DNA of 64,000 bases, taken from an uncultured Pseudomonas sp. (lineage in GTDB: Bacteria; Pseudomonadota; Gammaproteobacteria; Pseudomonadales; Pseudomonadaceae). The position numbers and the translations under genes were made by a program. Positions 54,575 through 63,947 of this stretch are shown here, one piece after another. Each line of letters starts with the position of its first letter. Positions within the stretch are counted from its first letter, which is position 1. Under the pieces are notes generated by a model that was not told where the DNA came from, ran no database searches, and saw nothing but the letters and a program-made list of their open reading frames with translations. Where the stretch lies: contig CALUCI010000004.1 in assembly GCA_943914515.1 (NCBI GenBank), positions 7,464 through 71,463 on the forward strand, read 5' to 3'.

Positions 54575-55209
54575 GCCTTGCTCCCGGCGGACAGGTCGAC
54601 ATCACGGTCGCCCTGCACCACTTCAACCAGTTTGATCGCTTCCTGCTCCATGCCGACCACCAATTCATCGATACGGCGCTGCAGGAAACGGTGGAAGAAC
54701 ACCGCCGGAATACCGACCATCAGACCTGCCGCCGTGGTGATCAGTGCCTTGGAGATACCACCGGCAAGCACTGCGGCGTTGGCGGTCATGCCCGAGCCCA
54801 TGAACGAACTGAAAATGTCGATCATGCCCAGTACGGTACCCAGCAGGCCGAGCAGCGGCGCCATCGCGGCGATGGTGCCAAGGGCGTTGATATAGCGCTC
54901 CAGCTCGTGGATGACCCGGGCGGCCGCCTCTTCGATGCACTCTTTCATGATCTCGCGACCATGGCGGGAGTTGGCCAGGCCAGCGGCGAGAATCTCCCCG
55001 AGCGGCGAGTCGGCCCGCAGCGCCTTGAGTTTTTCAGTGTTGAGCTGCTTGTCGTTGATCCAGCGCCAGACCTGGCCAAGCAGGTGCGGCGGGGTGATGC
55101 GACTGGCGCGCAGGGTCCACAGACGCTCGGCAACGATAGCCATGGCAGCGATGGAACTCAGAATGATCGGCAGCATCATCCAACCACCGGACTTGACCAA
55201 TTCCCACAC
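54571..55209 (-). CDS. exbB: ExbB/TolQ/MotA family proton channel protein
   Basis: The protein (212 residues from the GTG at 55209, MWELVKSGGWMMLPIILSS) has three membrane segments: about 10-28, about 110-130 and about 145-170, with the family region GLLGTVLGMIDIFSSF and AGLMVGIPAVFFHRFLQRRID. The GTG is preferred because GAGGGGG lies 8 nt upstream; the frame extends 13 codons further. It is the first gene of the exbB-exbD-lpxK-ycaR-kdsB-murB operon. Confidence 0.92.
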   Translation of the reverse strand: MWELVKSGGWMMLPIILSSIAAMAIVAERLWTLRASRITPPHLLGQVWRWINDKQLNTEKLKALRADSPLGEILAAGLANSRHGREIMKECIEEAAARVIHELERYINALGTIAAMAPLLGLLGTVLGMIDIFSSFMGSGMTANAAVLAGGISKALITTAAGLMVGIPAVFFHRFLQRRIDELVVGMEQEAIKLVEVVQGDRDVDLSAGSKA

Positions 55210-55272
55210 AGTAACGACCCCCTCGGAAAAAGTTCTGCACTCTACCATAGGGGCCGTGGCCGCCGAAGACTG

Positions 55273-57498
55273 TCATGTCGGTTCGCGCCAGAAACGGCGC
55301 TGCTCGCGCATGGCCTGCGGTTCGCCGAAGCTGCCCAGGCGCAGGCGAACCGCACCGAGCAGCGCACTGTCGTAGGCGGCGATTCCCAACGCCGCGTAGC
55401 GCGCCATCACCAGCGCCGCCGGATGGCCGAAACCGTTGTGCATGCCACGGGAAATCAATGCTCCGCGCGGGGACAAGACCTTCAGGAATGGCTGGCTGGA
55501 AGAGGTTCTGCTGCCATGGTGCGGCGACTGCAGCCAGTCCACCGGGCCGGCTTGCGACCCCTGCAGCCAGGCCTGTTCGGCGTGCCGGTCGATATCGCCG
55601 GCCAGCAGCAGCGCCTCTCCCGAAGCCTCGACCCGCAGGGTGCAGGAGCTCTGGTTGCTGTCCTCGGCCTCGGCCCACTGCCAGAGAGAGAACAGCACAC
55701 CGTCCCATTCCCAACGCTCGCCACTGACACAGGGCTGCGCCTGCAGGGACTCGGGCAGATCCGCGACTTCGCCAGCCAGCACTCGCGCCAGCGGAAAGCC
55801 GCGCTGCACGGCCAGCGCACCGCCAGCATGGTCGGCGTGAGCGTGGCTGATCAGCATCAGGTCCAGCGCCCGCACGCCCAGCTTGCGCAGGGTCGGAACC
55901 ACGACGCGCTCGCCCAGATCAACCTCTGCCCGCACCGGGCCGGCGTCATAAAGAAGGGCGTGCCCGCGGGTCCGCAGCAAGAAGGCCTGGCCCTGGCCGA
56001 CATCCAGCATCCACACCTCGGCCTGACCGAAAGGAATTTCTTCTCGCGGGGCAAATACCGCCAGCAACAGCAACGGCCAACCGAACACCCGCATGGGCAT
56101 TCCGGCAGGCAACAACCGCAAAAATGCGCCCACCCCGACCAACAGCAGGCTCCACGCCGGCAGCGCCGGAGCGATCCAGGCAGGCTGCCAGGCCGCCAAC
56201 CAGCCAAGCACCTGGAACAGCACGGCAAGCAACCCTCCTGCCACCCACAGCAGCGCCTCACCAAGGAGCGGGACCGGCAGCAGCGCGGTGCCCAGCAAGG
56301 CCACGGGCAACACCAGCACGCTGATCCAGGGCACGGCAAACAGATTGGCCAGCGGCGCGCTGAGGCTTATCGGCAAGCCCAGTGCGATCAGCACCGGCAA
56401 CAGGCCAATTGCGATACACCACTGCGCCCGCCCCCACGCCAACCATGCCGACCACGCGCCCAGTCGGCCGCTGAATACCAGTATCAGTACCGCAACGGCG
56501 GAGAACGACAGCCAGAACCCGGGCAACAGGCTCGCCAGCGGCTCGATCAGCAGCACACCGTTCAGGGCTAGTAGCAACGGCCAGGCAATGCCAAGGTGGC
56601 GGTAACGCATACGCCAGAGCAGCACTACCGCGAGCATGATGCACGCACGCTGGACCGGTACCTGGAATCCGGCCAGCAGGCCATAGACCAGCGCAGCGGC
56701 GAACGCCAGGCCGCACGCCCATGGCAGCCAGGGCAGGCGCCGCGGCCACCAGCCCAGGCGCGCCAGACCGCCGACCAGCGCATAGACCAGTCCGGCGAGC
56801 AGACCGATGTGCTGCCCGGATATCACCAGTAGATGAACCGTGCCGGTGTCCTGCAGGACATTCCAGCGCTCCTGCGGCAAGCCGCTGCCGTCACCCAGCA
56901 CCAGGGCCGCCAGCACGCGCTCTTGACCATGGGCATCAACGCTCAGCAAGCGCTGTCGGATACCGTCGCGCCATGCCGCACTGGCGGGCTCCAGCCGCTC
57001 ACCGGACTTGACCGAGCCTTGCGCGCCGATCCGCTTCGCCAACAGCAATGCTTGCGGGTCCGCCGCATGAGGATTGAGCAGCCCTTTCGGCCGCTTGAGC
57101 GTGACCGCCAGCCGCCAGCGTTCGCCACTCTCGATAGGCGGACCGCCCTGCCAACTGAGCCGCAACCGTTTCGGCAACTCGGCCCGACGCGACTGCGAGT
57201 CGGCCAGTTCGAAACGAACGCGCTGTTCACCGTGCTCCGGCAAACCGGTCACCTGCCCTTCGAGCCACAGCGTGCGGCCATCGAGTTCGGCACTCAGGCG
57301 GTCATCGACGGCGCTCTGCGCCGATACGCAGGCCCAGCAGAAACCGAAAATGAACAATGCCAGCGGGAAGCGGCGTCGCCACAGGCACAGCAGCCCCAGC
57401 AAAGCCGCCGCCAGCAGCATGCCGACAGACGGCAATGCCGGTAAAAACCTGAGGCACAACAGCCCCAGCGCGAGCGCCAACATCCCTGTGCGCGTCAT
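55273..57498 (-). CDS. comEC: ComEC/Rec2 DNA-uptake channel protein
   Basis: ComEC is the inner-membrane channel for transforming DNA. The 741-residue protein has an N-terminal membrane region, an OB-like DUF4131 domain, the multi-helix competence domain (LGDGSGLPQERWNVLQDTGTVHLLVISGQHIGLLAG), and a C-terminal metallo-beta-lactamase domain with the HxHxDH motif (LISHAHADHAGGALAV). The start ATG at 57498 has GGGGTGA just upstream; a GTG two codons earlier is less well placed. It is the usual neighbour of exbB in Pseudomonas. Confidence 0.95.
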   Translation of the reverse strand: MTRTGMLALALGLLCLRFLPALPSVGMLLAAALLGLLCLWRRRFPLALFIFGFCWACVSAQSAVDDRLSAELDGRTLWLEGQVTGLPEHGEQRVRFELADSQSRRAELPKRLRLSWQGGPPIESGERWRLAVTLKRPKGLLNPHAADPQALLLAKRIGAQGSVKSGERLEPASAAWRDGIRQRLLSVDAHGQERVLAALVLGDGSGLPQERWNVLQDTGTVHLLVISGQHIGLLAGLVYALVGGLARLGWWPRRLPWLPWACGLAFAAALVYGLLAGFQVPVQRACIMLAVVLLWRMRYRHLGIAWPLLLALNGVLLIEPLASLLPGFWLSFSAVAVLILVFSGRLGAWSAWLAWGRAQWCIAIGLLPVLIALGLPISLSAPLANLFAVPWISVLVLPVALLGTALLPVPLLGEALLWVAGGLLAVLFQVLGWLAAWQPAWIAPALPAWSLLLVGVGAFLRLLPAGMPMRVFGWPLLLLAVFAPREEIPFGQAEVWMLDVGQGQAFLLRTRGHALLYDAGPVRAEVDLGERVVVPTLRKLGVRALDLMLISHAHADHAGGALAVQRGFPLARVLAGEVADLPESLQAQPCVSGERWEWDGVLFSLWQWAEAEDSNQSSCTLRVEASGEALLLAGDIDRHAEQAWLQGSQAGPVDWLQSPHHGSRTSSSQPFLKVLSPRGALISRGMHNGFGHPAALVMARYAALGIAAYDSALLGAVRLRLGSFGEPQAMREQRRFWREPT

Positions 57499-57637
57499 TT
57501 TCACCCCGGATAAATAGAACCCCTCCGCAGGCTTAGATCAACGCGGCGAAACGCTCACTTATTAATTGTCACAAAGTCTGAATAGGCACTACATGTAATC
57601 CATGCATACTTGCCCCTTCCGACCGCCGAGACCCCAC

Positions 57638-58177
57638 ATGCCGCGTCGACTTTTCAAACGCTACATGCCCGATCCGACGAGCATCCGGGAACACAAGTCT
57701 TTACGATTTCTCGGTCGGCTGCTGCATGACGCCAACCTCTGGCACCTGAACCGCCACTCGGTGGCCCGCGCCATGGCGGTCGGCATCTTTGCCGCCTTCA
57801 TCCCGATCCCGATGCAGATGCTGCTGGCCGCCAGTCTGGCGATCCTGGTCCGCGGCAACCTGCCGATCTCGGTCAGCCTGGTCTGGCTGACCAATCCGAT
57901 CACCATGCCGCCGGTGTTCTACTGCACCTATCAGATGGGCGCCTGGCTGATGCAGATCCCGCCCCGCTCCCTGCCCGAAGACATCACCTTCGACTGGATC
58001 ACCGAACAACTCGCAACCCTCTGGCAGCCCTTCCTGCTGGGCTCGGTAGTGTGCGGTTTGCTGCTTGGCGCGCTGGCCTACTGCCTGACCATGCTCTATT
58101 GGCGCTGGTGGGTGAGCAGGCAGTGGCGCCGACGCAAGGTGAAATCAGCTACGCATTCCACGTCCGCTGACCAGTAG
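57638..58177 (+). CDS. DUF2062 membrane protein
   Basis: A 179-residue protein of the DUF2062 family (HSVARAMAVGIFAAFIPIPMQMLLAASLAILVRGNLPISVSLVWLTNPITMPPVFYCTYQMG). It has about three membrane segments. The function is unknown. The ATG at 57638 (MPRRLFKRYMPD) is preferred over an in-frame one at 57602. Its stop overlaps the end of the convergent ABC permease gene by 33 bp. Confidence 0.9.
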   Translation: MPRRLFKRYMPDPTSIREHKSLRFLGRLLHDANLWHLNRHSVARAMAVGIFAAFIPIPMQMLLAASLAILVRGNLPISVSLVWLTNPITMPPVFYCTYQMGAWLMQIPPRSLPEDITFDWITEQLATLWQPFLLGSVVCGLLLGALAYCLTMLYWRWWVSRQWRRRKVKSATHSTSADQ

Positions 58178-58924
58178 GCGAACACAACCGAAATACAGCA
58201 CGGCAGTTGCGATCAGCATGAAGGTGATGGCTACGCCGATGCGGATGTCGGACACACCGAGAATGCCGTAGCGGAACGAGTTGACCATGTGCAGCACCGG
58301 GTTGGCCAACGACACGGTCTGCCAGAACGGCGGCAGCAGATTGATCGAGTAGAACACCCCGCCCAGGTAGGTCAGCGGTGTCAGGACGAAGGTCGGGATG
58401 ATCGAAATATCGTCGAAATTGCGCGCAAACACCGCGTTGATGAAGCCCAGCAGCGAAAAGATCGTGGCGGTCAGCACCACTACCAGCACTGTCACGCCAA
58501 GGTGATGCATCTGCAGATGGGTGAAGAACATCGACAGCATCGTGACGATCACCCCCACCGCCAGTCCACGCAGCACACCACCCAGGGTGTAGCCGATCAG
58601 GATGGTGTGCGGCGACACCGGCGACACCATCAATTCCTCGATCGAGCGCTGGAACTTGCTGCCAAAGAAGCTCGATACGACGTTGCCATAGGAGTTGGTG
58701 ATCACCGCCATCATGATCAGCCCCGGGACGATGTACTCCATGTAGGTGAAGCCACCCATGTCACCGATCTGCCGGCCGATCAGGTTACCGAAGATGACGA
58801 AGTACAGGACCATGGTGATCGCCGGCGGCAGCAGGGTCTGCGGCCAGATCCGGGTAAAGCGGCGCACTTCGCGATAAACGATGGTGTTGAGAGCGACCAG
58901 GTTGGCGCGCAGTTCCGAGCTCAT
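58145..58924 (-). CDS. ABC-2 type transporter permease
   Basis: The 259-residue protein has six predicted membrane segments and the ABC2_membrane signature (LMVSPVSPHTILIGYTLGGVLRGLAVG; PTFVLTPLTYLGGVFYSINLLPPFWQ). It resembles the YadH-type permease. The ATG overlaps the ATP-binding gene stop as ATGA. The exported substrate is unknown. Confidence 0.92.
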   Translation of the reverse strand: MSSELRANLVALNTIVYREVRRFTRIWPQTLLPPAITMVLYFVIFGNLIGRQIGDMGGFTYMEYIVPGLIMMAVITNSYGNVVSSFFGSKFQRSIEELMVSPVSPHTILIGYTLGGVLRGLAVGVIVTMLSMFFTHLQMHHLGVTVLVVVLTATIFSLLGFINAVFARNFDDISIIPTFVLTPLTYLGGVFYSINLLPPFWQTVSLANPVLHMVNSFRYGILGVSDIRIGVAITFMLIATAVLYFGCVRLLVSGRGMRS

Positions 58925-59853
58925 ATCGCCACCTTGGACAGATTTTTTTCAACCAGGGACACGAACAGCTCCTCGAGGCGATTGGTCTTGTTGCGCAGGC
59001 TCGACACTTCGATGTTCTGCAGCGCGAGCTGGCCGAACAGCGCAGTGATGCCCACATCCTTGTCGACCTGCACTTCCAGGGTGTGCGGGTTGATCAGACG
59101 ACACGGGTAGCCGGCCAGTTGCGGTGCCTGGGCCAGATCCTGGCGAAGATCGAGAACGAAGGTTTCGACATGCAGCTTGCCCAGCAACTGGCGCATGCTG
59201 GTGTTCTCGACGATGGTGCCGTGGTCGATGATGCCGATGTTGCGGCACAACTGCTCGGCCTCCTCCAGGTAGTGCGTAGTCAGGATGATGGTGATGCCTT
59301 GCTGGTTCAGCTCGGTGAGGAAGCTCCACATCGAGCGGCGCAATTCGATATCCACGCCGGCAGTCGGCTCGTCGAGGATCAGCAGGCGCGGCTGGTGAAC
59401 CAGCGCGCGGGCGATCATCAGCCGGCGCTTCATGCCGCCCGAGAGCGAACGCGACGGCACATCGCGCTTGTCCCACAACCCCAGCTGGGTCAGGTACTGC
59501 TCGGCGCGCTCGTTGGCCACCTTGCTCGGAATACCGTAGTAGCCCGCCTGGGTGACCACGATGTCGAAGGTCTTCTCGAACTGGTTGAAGTTGAACTCCT
59601 GGGGCACCACACCGATGCTGCGCTTGAGCGCTGCCGGCTGGCGGTCCAGGTCATGGCCGAAGACACTGACGCTGCCGCTGGTCTTGTTGACCAGGGTCGA
59701 AAGAATGCCGATGGTCGTGGATTTGCCGGCGCCATTGGGGCCGAGCAAGGCGAAGAAGTCACCTTCGGCGACATCCAGGTCAATGCCCTTGAGGGCCTGG
59801 AAGCCGTTGCCGTAGGTCTTGGTTAGCTGCCGAATGGACAGAGCAGAACTCAT
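58921..59853 (-). CDS. ABC transporter ATP-binding protein (YadG-like)
   Basis: The 310-residue ATPase (from MSSALSIRQLTKTYGNGF) has Walker A GPNGAGKST, the signature LSGGMKRRLMIARAL, Walker B LLILDEPTAGVD and the switch His in LTTHYLEEAEQL. It is coupled to the permease. An upstream ATG at 59883 is possible; the ATG at 59853 gives the conserved N-terminus. Confidence 0.94.
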   Translation of the reverse strand: MSSALSIRQLTKTYGNGFQALKGIDLDVAEGDFFALLGPNGAGKSTTIGILSTLVNKTSGSVSVFGHDLDRQPAALKRSIGVVPQEFNFNQFEKTFDIVVTQAGYYGIPSKVANERAEQYLTQLGLWDKRDVPSRSLSGGMKRRLMIARALVHQPRLLILDEPTAGVDIELRRSMWSFLTELNQQGITIILTTHYLEEAEQLCRNIGIIDHGTIVENTSMRQLLGKLHVETFVLDLRQDLAQAPQLAGYPCRLINPHTLEVQVDKDVGITALFGQLALQNIEVSSLRNKTNRLEELFVSLVEKNLSKVAI

Positions 59854-59965
59854 AGCGGGTCTGTGCACCAGTGGAATGTTCATGAAACCAGGGCACGAGC
59901 GGACCAGCCGCTCGCGATAAATGTGGCCATGGTGCTAGGCCCGGCCACGCAAGTACAGTCAAGTC

Positions 59966-59983
59966 TATCGATAATAACTATCG
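59966..59983. promoter_or_regulatory. Palindromic AT-rich site upstream of the ABC operon
   Basis: TATCGATA (59966-59973) overlaps the inverted repeat CGATA-N5-TATCG (59969-59983). It lies about 115 bp before the ABC transporter start and just after the glutathione S-transferase stop. A regulator site is possible but unproven. Confidence 0.3.
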
Positions 59984-59998
59984 CATTGAGCGAAGCGA

Positions 59999-60622
59999 TC
60001 AGGTCAAAGCCGTCATGACCGCTGCCTGATACGCCGGACGCTCGCGCAAACGCTCATACCAGGCGCGCAGGTGGCGCATGTCCGGGCGCTCGATGGGCAT
60101 CTCGAACCAGGCGTAGGCGAAGCATCCCAAAGGTACATCGCCCATGCCCGGCTCCTGGCCGGAAAGAAAGGGTTGCGAGGCAAGGGCCTGATCGGCGATC
60201 GACAGCAGTTGCGCGCAGGTCTTGTGCGCCGCGTTGATCGCCACCCAGTCCTGCTGCTCGGCCGGCGTGCGCAGGATGCCCCAGAACAGCGGCCGGAAGG
60301 GTGTGGCCAGGGACGATGTGGTCCAGTCCATCCACTTGTCGGCCCTGGCGCGCTCCAGCGGATCCTGCGGGTACCAGGCAGAACCCGGCGCATAGCGGGC
60401 GCCCAGGTAACGCACGATGGCGTTGGACTCCCAGAGCACCAGGCCGTCGTCCTCGATCATCGGCACCAGCCCGTTGGGATTGAGCGCGCGGTACTCCGGG
60501 TCATTGACCACGCCAAAGGCGCCGCCGGCATCCACCGACTGGTAGTCCAGCCCCAACTCTTGCGCACACCACAGCACTTTCCTGACGTTGCTGGAATTCT
60601 TCCGGCCCCAGATCTTGAGCAT
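59999..60622 (-). CDS. Glutathione S-transferase family protein
   Basis: The 207-residue protein has a thioredoxin-fold N-terminal domain (MLKIWGRKNSSNVRKVLWCAQELGLDY, NPNGLVPMIEDDGLVLWESNAIVRYLG, with the ES glutathione-binding pair) and an all-helical C-terminal domain. Substrate unknown. The catalytic Ser/Asn is probably in KNSSNVRK. Confidence 0.92.
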   Translation of the reverse strand: MLKIWGRKNSSNVRKVLWCAQELGLDYQSVDAGGAFGVVNDPEYRALNPNGLVPMIEDDGLVLWESNAIVRYLGARYAPGSAWYPQDPLERARADKWMDWTTSSLATPFRPLFWGILRTPAEQQDWVAINAAHKTCAQLLSIADQALASQPFLSGQEPGMGDVPLGCFAYAWFEMPIERPDMRHLRAWYERLRERPAYQAAVMTALT

Positions 60623-60806
60623 GACGACATCCTGATATTCGCGAGGGAGGCCCAGTCTACTCCAGCACTACGTGCAGGCAATTGCGACCAGGTCAGGCGA
60701 ACTCCACCGGCAGCAACCTGTCACTGTTCAGACGAGGCCGTTGCGCAGAGGCCGGCTACGCTCTGTGGAACGTACTGATACGTAAAGGCTTCCAGGAGGA
60801 AAGACT

Positions 60807-63254
60807 ATGTTGCTGTTGTGGTTAGTGGTGCTGGTACTGGGATCGGCCTGGCTGGCGCATCGGAGAACGCCGGCATTACCGGCTCTGGCGCTCATCGCCG
60901 CGTATGTCGTGGCGATGGGCATTTTTTCTCGGGCTCCGGGCTGGCTGACAGTACTGCTGCTTGTACTGGTTGCCGCCATCGCCCTGCCGCTGCTGTTGCC
61001 GGACCTGCGCCGTACCGTCTTGAGCACTCCCTTGTTCGGCTGGTTCAAGCGCACTCTGCCGCCGATGTCGATCACCGAACGCGAAGCCATCGAGGCAGGC
61101 ACCGTATGGTGGGACGGCGAACTGTTCAGCGGCCGACCGGACTGGAACACCTTGCTGGGCTACGCCAAAGCCGAACTAAGCACCGAAGAACAGGCCTTCA
61201 TCGATGGCCCGACCGAAGAACTCTGCGCCATGGTCAGCGACTGGCAGATCGGCCAGGACATGGACCTGCCACCCGAGGCGTGGGCGCACATCAAGGAACA
61301 CGGCTTCTTTGCCCTGATCATTCCCAAGGAGTACGGCGGCAAAGGGTTTTCCGCCTATGCCCACTCGCAAGTGGCAATGAAGCTCGCCACCCGCAGCGGC
61401 GACCTCGCCTCCACCGTGATGGTCCCCAACTCCCTTGGCCCCGCCGAACTGCTGCTGCACTACGGCACTGACGAACAACGCAATCACTACCTGCCGCGAC
61501 TGGCCCGCGGCGAGGAAATCCCCTGTTTTGCCCTGACCGGCCCGCTGGCAGGTTCCGACGCCGGTGCCATGCCCGACACCGGGGTGATCTGCAAGGGTCA
61601 ATGGCAAGGCGAAGAAGTGCTGGGGCTGCGCCTCAACTGGGAAAAACGCTACATCACCCTCGGACCTGTCGCCACGCTGTTGGGCTTGGCATTCAAGGCC
61701 CACGACCCCGACCACCTGCTGGGTGATGTCGAAGACCTCGGCATCAGCCTCGCGCTGATTCCAACCGACACGCCCGGTGTCGAAATCGGCAAGCGACACT
61801 TGCCGCTGGGCGCCGCATTCATGAACGGTCCCAACTCCGGCAAGGATGTATTCGTTCCGCTGGACTGCCTGATCGGCGGTCAGGCCATGCTCGGCAAGGG
61901 CTGGATGATGCTGATGAACTGCCTGTCGGTCGGCCGCTCGATCTCGCTGCCGGCAGTAGGCACCGGTGCAGCCAAGTTCACCAGCCTGGTCAGCGGCCAG
62001 TACGCGCAGATTCGTGAGCAGTTCAACGTACCGCTGGCGGCTTTCGAGGGCATTCAGGAATCACTCGCCCGCATTGGCGGCAACGCCTGGCTGATGGACA
62101 GCGCCCGCCTGCTGACCGCCAAGGCGGTGGACCTGGGCGAGAAACCCTCGGTGCTGTCGGCGATCCTCAAGTACCACCTGACCGAGCGCGGCCGCGAATG
62201 CATCCAGCACGCCATGGATATCCACGGCGGCAAAGGCATCATCATGGGGCCGAACAACTATCTCGGGCGCAGTTGGCAAGGTGCGCCGATCTTCATCACG
62301 GTCGAAGGCGCCAACATCCTTTCGCGCAACCTGATGATCTTCGGCCAGGGGGCGATTCGCTGCCATCCGTTCGTCCTCAAGGAAATGGCACTGGCCGGCC
62401 GGGAAGATCATGAACAGGCGCTAAAGGAGTTCGATGCGCTGCTGCTGCGCCACGTTGGCTTCGCCGTGGGCAATGCCGCCAGCACGCTGGTACTGAGCCT
62501 CGGCCTGGGCCATTTCGAGAAAGCACCCGGTGACGCACTGAGCCAGAGCTACTTCCGCGCCCTCAACCGCCAGGCGGCGGCGTTCGCGCTGCTGGCGGAC
62601 CTGAGCATGATGCTCCTGGGTGGCGAGTTGAAACGGCGTGAGCGGTTATCGGCGCGCCTGGGCGATGTGCTCAGCTATCTGTACCTGAGCTCTGCGGCGC
62701 TCAAGCGTTATCACGACCTGAACTCGCCAGAACACCTGCAACCGCTCCTGCGCTGGGCCATGGAAGAAAGCCTGGGCCAGGCCGAAACCGCGCTGGATCG
62801 CCTGCTCGACAATTTCCCCAGTCGACTGCTGGGCTGCGCGCTGCGACTGGTTGTGTTTCCGTTTGGCCGGCGACATACAGGTCCGAGCGATGAACTGGAT
62901 GCGGAAATTGCCGCACTGATCGGTCGGGCGGCTGGCGACCCGGCGCTGGAGTCGTTGCTGGCGGGCTGTTATCGCCCAACCGACCCGCAAGACCCTGTCG
63001 GGGCCTTGCAGCACGCCAGCGAACTGCTGGCGCAAAGCGATCCTCTGCACAAGCAGCTCAGGCACGCGCTGAAAAATGGCGAGTTGACCGTCGAGCCAGG
63101 TGAATCCCTGAGCGATGCCGCCTTGCGCAGCGGAGTACTGGACGCCGCGCAGGCGAGCCAGTTGCAGGAAGCGGAAGTGGCGCGGCGACGCGTGATCGAT
63201 GTCGACGCGTTCACCAAGGAACAACTGCAACCGGTTGCCGGCAAGGTCCGCTGA
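60807..63254 (+). CDS. fadE: Acyl-CoA dehydrogenase FadE
   Basis: FadE does the first oxidation step of fatty-acid beta-oxidation. The 815-residue length is that of the long FadE type, with two N-terminal hydrophobic segments (about 1-65), the acyl-CoA dehydrogenase core (LIIPKEYGGKGFSAYAHSQVAMKLATRSGDLASTVMVPNSLGP; CFALTGPLAGSDAGAMPDTG; QHAMDIHGGKGIIMGPNNYLGRSW) and a C-terminal extension of unknown role. The ATG has a strong AGGAGG ribosome-binding site. It is like PA2815 of P. aeruginosa. Confidence 0.95.
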   Translation: MLLLWLVVLVLGSAWLAHRRTPALPALALIAAYVVAMGIFSRAPGWLTVLLLVLVAAIALPLLLPDLRRTVLSTPLFGWFKRTLPPMSITEREAIEAGTVWWDGELFSGRPDWNTLLGYAKAELSTEEQAFIDGPTEELCAMVSDWQIGQDMDLPPEAWAHIKEHGFFALIIPKEYGGKGFSAYAHSQVAMKLATRSGDLASTVMVPNSLGPAELLLHYGTDEQRNHYLPRLARGEEIPCFALTGPLAGSDAGAMPDTGVICKGQWQGEEVLGLRLNWEKRYITLGPVATLLGLAFKAHDPDHLLGDVEDLGISLALIPTDTPGVEIGKRHLPLGAAFMNGPNSGKDVFVPLDCLIGGQAMLGKGWMMLMNCLSVGRSISLPAVGTGAAKFTSLVSGQYAQIREQFNVPLAAFEGIQESLARIGGNAWLMDSARLLTAKAVDLGEKPSVLSAILKYHLTERGRECIQHAMDIHGGKGIIMGPNNYLGRSWQGAPIFITVEGANILSRNLMIFGQGAIRCHPFVLKEMALAGREDHEQALKEFDALLLRHVGFAVGNAASTLVLSLGLGHFEKAPGDALSQSYFRALNRQAAAFALLADLSMMLLGGELKRRERLSARLGDVLSYLYLSSAALKRYHDLNSPEHLQPLLRWAMEESLGQAETALDRLLDNFPSRLLGCALRLVVFPFGRRHTGPSDELDAEIAALIGRAAGDPALESLLAGCYRPTDPQDPVGALQHASELLAQSDPLHKQLRHALKNGELTVEPGESLSDAALRSGVLDAAQASQLQEAEVARRRVIDVDAFTKEQLQPVAGKVR

Positions 63255-63330
63255 GCAAACCAGCCGGGACATCGGGCGTCGGGAGCCGTATACTCCCGCG
63301 CCCGTTTTTTTGCTTTGGAGGTTCGCCAGC

Positions 63331-63741
63331 ATGGCCAATGCACACATGGATTATCATCTCGCCCTGCTCAACCACCTGCGCAGCATTCTCGTTGCCCTGG
63401 GCGAAGCGGAGCAGGTGCCGGAAGAAAGCCACGGCCTGTTCCTCGAGCGCTTCGATGACCTTCTGCTGCAACTGCCTGTCGATCCACTGGAAAGCCAGTA
63501 CCTGGGCCAGGATCTGATGTGCCAGGTCATTCAACGTTATCCACAGATTGCCCATCTGGTGCCACGTGACCTGTTGTGGTTCTTCGGCGGTGACTGCCTG
63601 CACTTCATGCCGGACGAAGAACTGGACCTGTACCAGGCACTGGAAGAGCGCCGCTATGAAGCGGCACAGAACGATGAACCGTTCGACTGGAATCAGGAAA
63701 AGCAGTTGCTGAGCATGTCCCTGCAGGACAGCAAGCACTGA
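63331..63741 (+). CDS. PA2817-like conserved protein of unknown function
   Basis: A 136-residue acidic protein (MANAHMDYHLALLNHLRSIL...) of a family found near fadE in Pseudomonas. It is helical, with the region VPRDLLWFFGGDCLHFMPDEE conserved as I recall it. The function is unknown. The ATG has TTGGAGG 8-9 nt upstream; a longer frame starts inside fadE and is rejected. Confidence 0.88.
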   Translation: MANAHMDYHLALLNHLRSILVALGEAEQVPEESHGLFLERFDDLLLQLPVDPLESQYLGQDLMCQVIQRYPQIAHLVPRDLLWFFGGDCLHFMPDEELDLYQALEERRYEAAQNDEPFDWNQEKQLLSMSLQDSKH

Positions 63742-63748
63742 AAACAGA

Positions 63749-63776
63749 ACGCCGCTTATCAAAGCGGCGTTTTTTT
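63749..63776 (+). terminator. Intrinsic terminator after the PA2817-like gene
   Basis: The stem ACGCCGCTT/AAGCGGCGT (63749-63757 and 63762-63770) with a 4-nt loop is followed by six T. It lies 8 bp after the stop. Confidence 0.92.
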
Positions 63777-63801
63777 GAGCTGACATTTTTCTGTAGAAAT
63801 G

Positions 63802-63827
63802 AAAAAAGGACCCGAAGGTCCTTTTTT
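63802..63827 (-). terminator. Terminator of the tRNA operon
   Basis: The stem GGACC/GGTCC (63808-63812 and 63817-63821) with a CGAA loop is flanked by six A and six T, so it could work in both directions. It lies 40 bp beyond the 3' end of tRNA-Gly on the minus strand. Confidence 0.85.
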
Positions 63828-63866
63828 CTGGCTACACGGTTGTTGCGAACCCTGCAGCGCCATATT

Positions 63867-63942
<76 letters not shown>

Positions 63943-63947
63943 AATAT

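Noticed and set aside
54143..55209. exbB/exbD as TolQ/TolR of the Tol-Pal system
   Set aside because: No tolA, tolB or pal gene is adjacent; the location in the comEC-lpxK operon matches the separate ExbB/ExbD pair of Pseudomonas.
63749..63827. Possible CRISPR or repeat array near the tRNA genes
   Set aside because: The repeats are two unrelated intrinsic terminators; no spaced direct repeats were seen here or elsewhere in the window.
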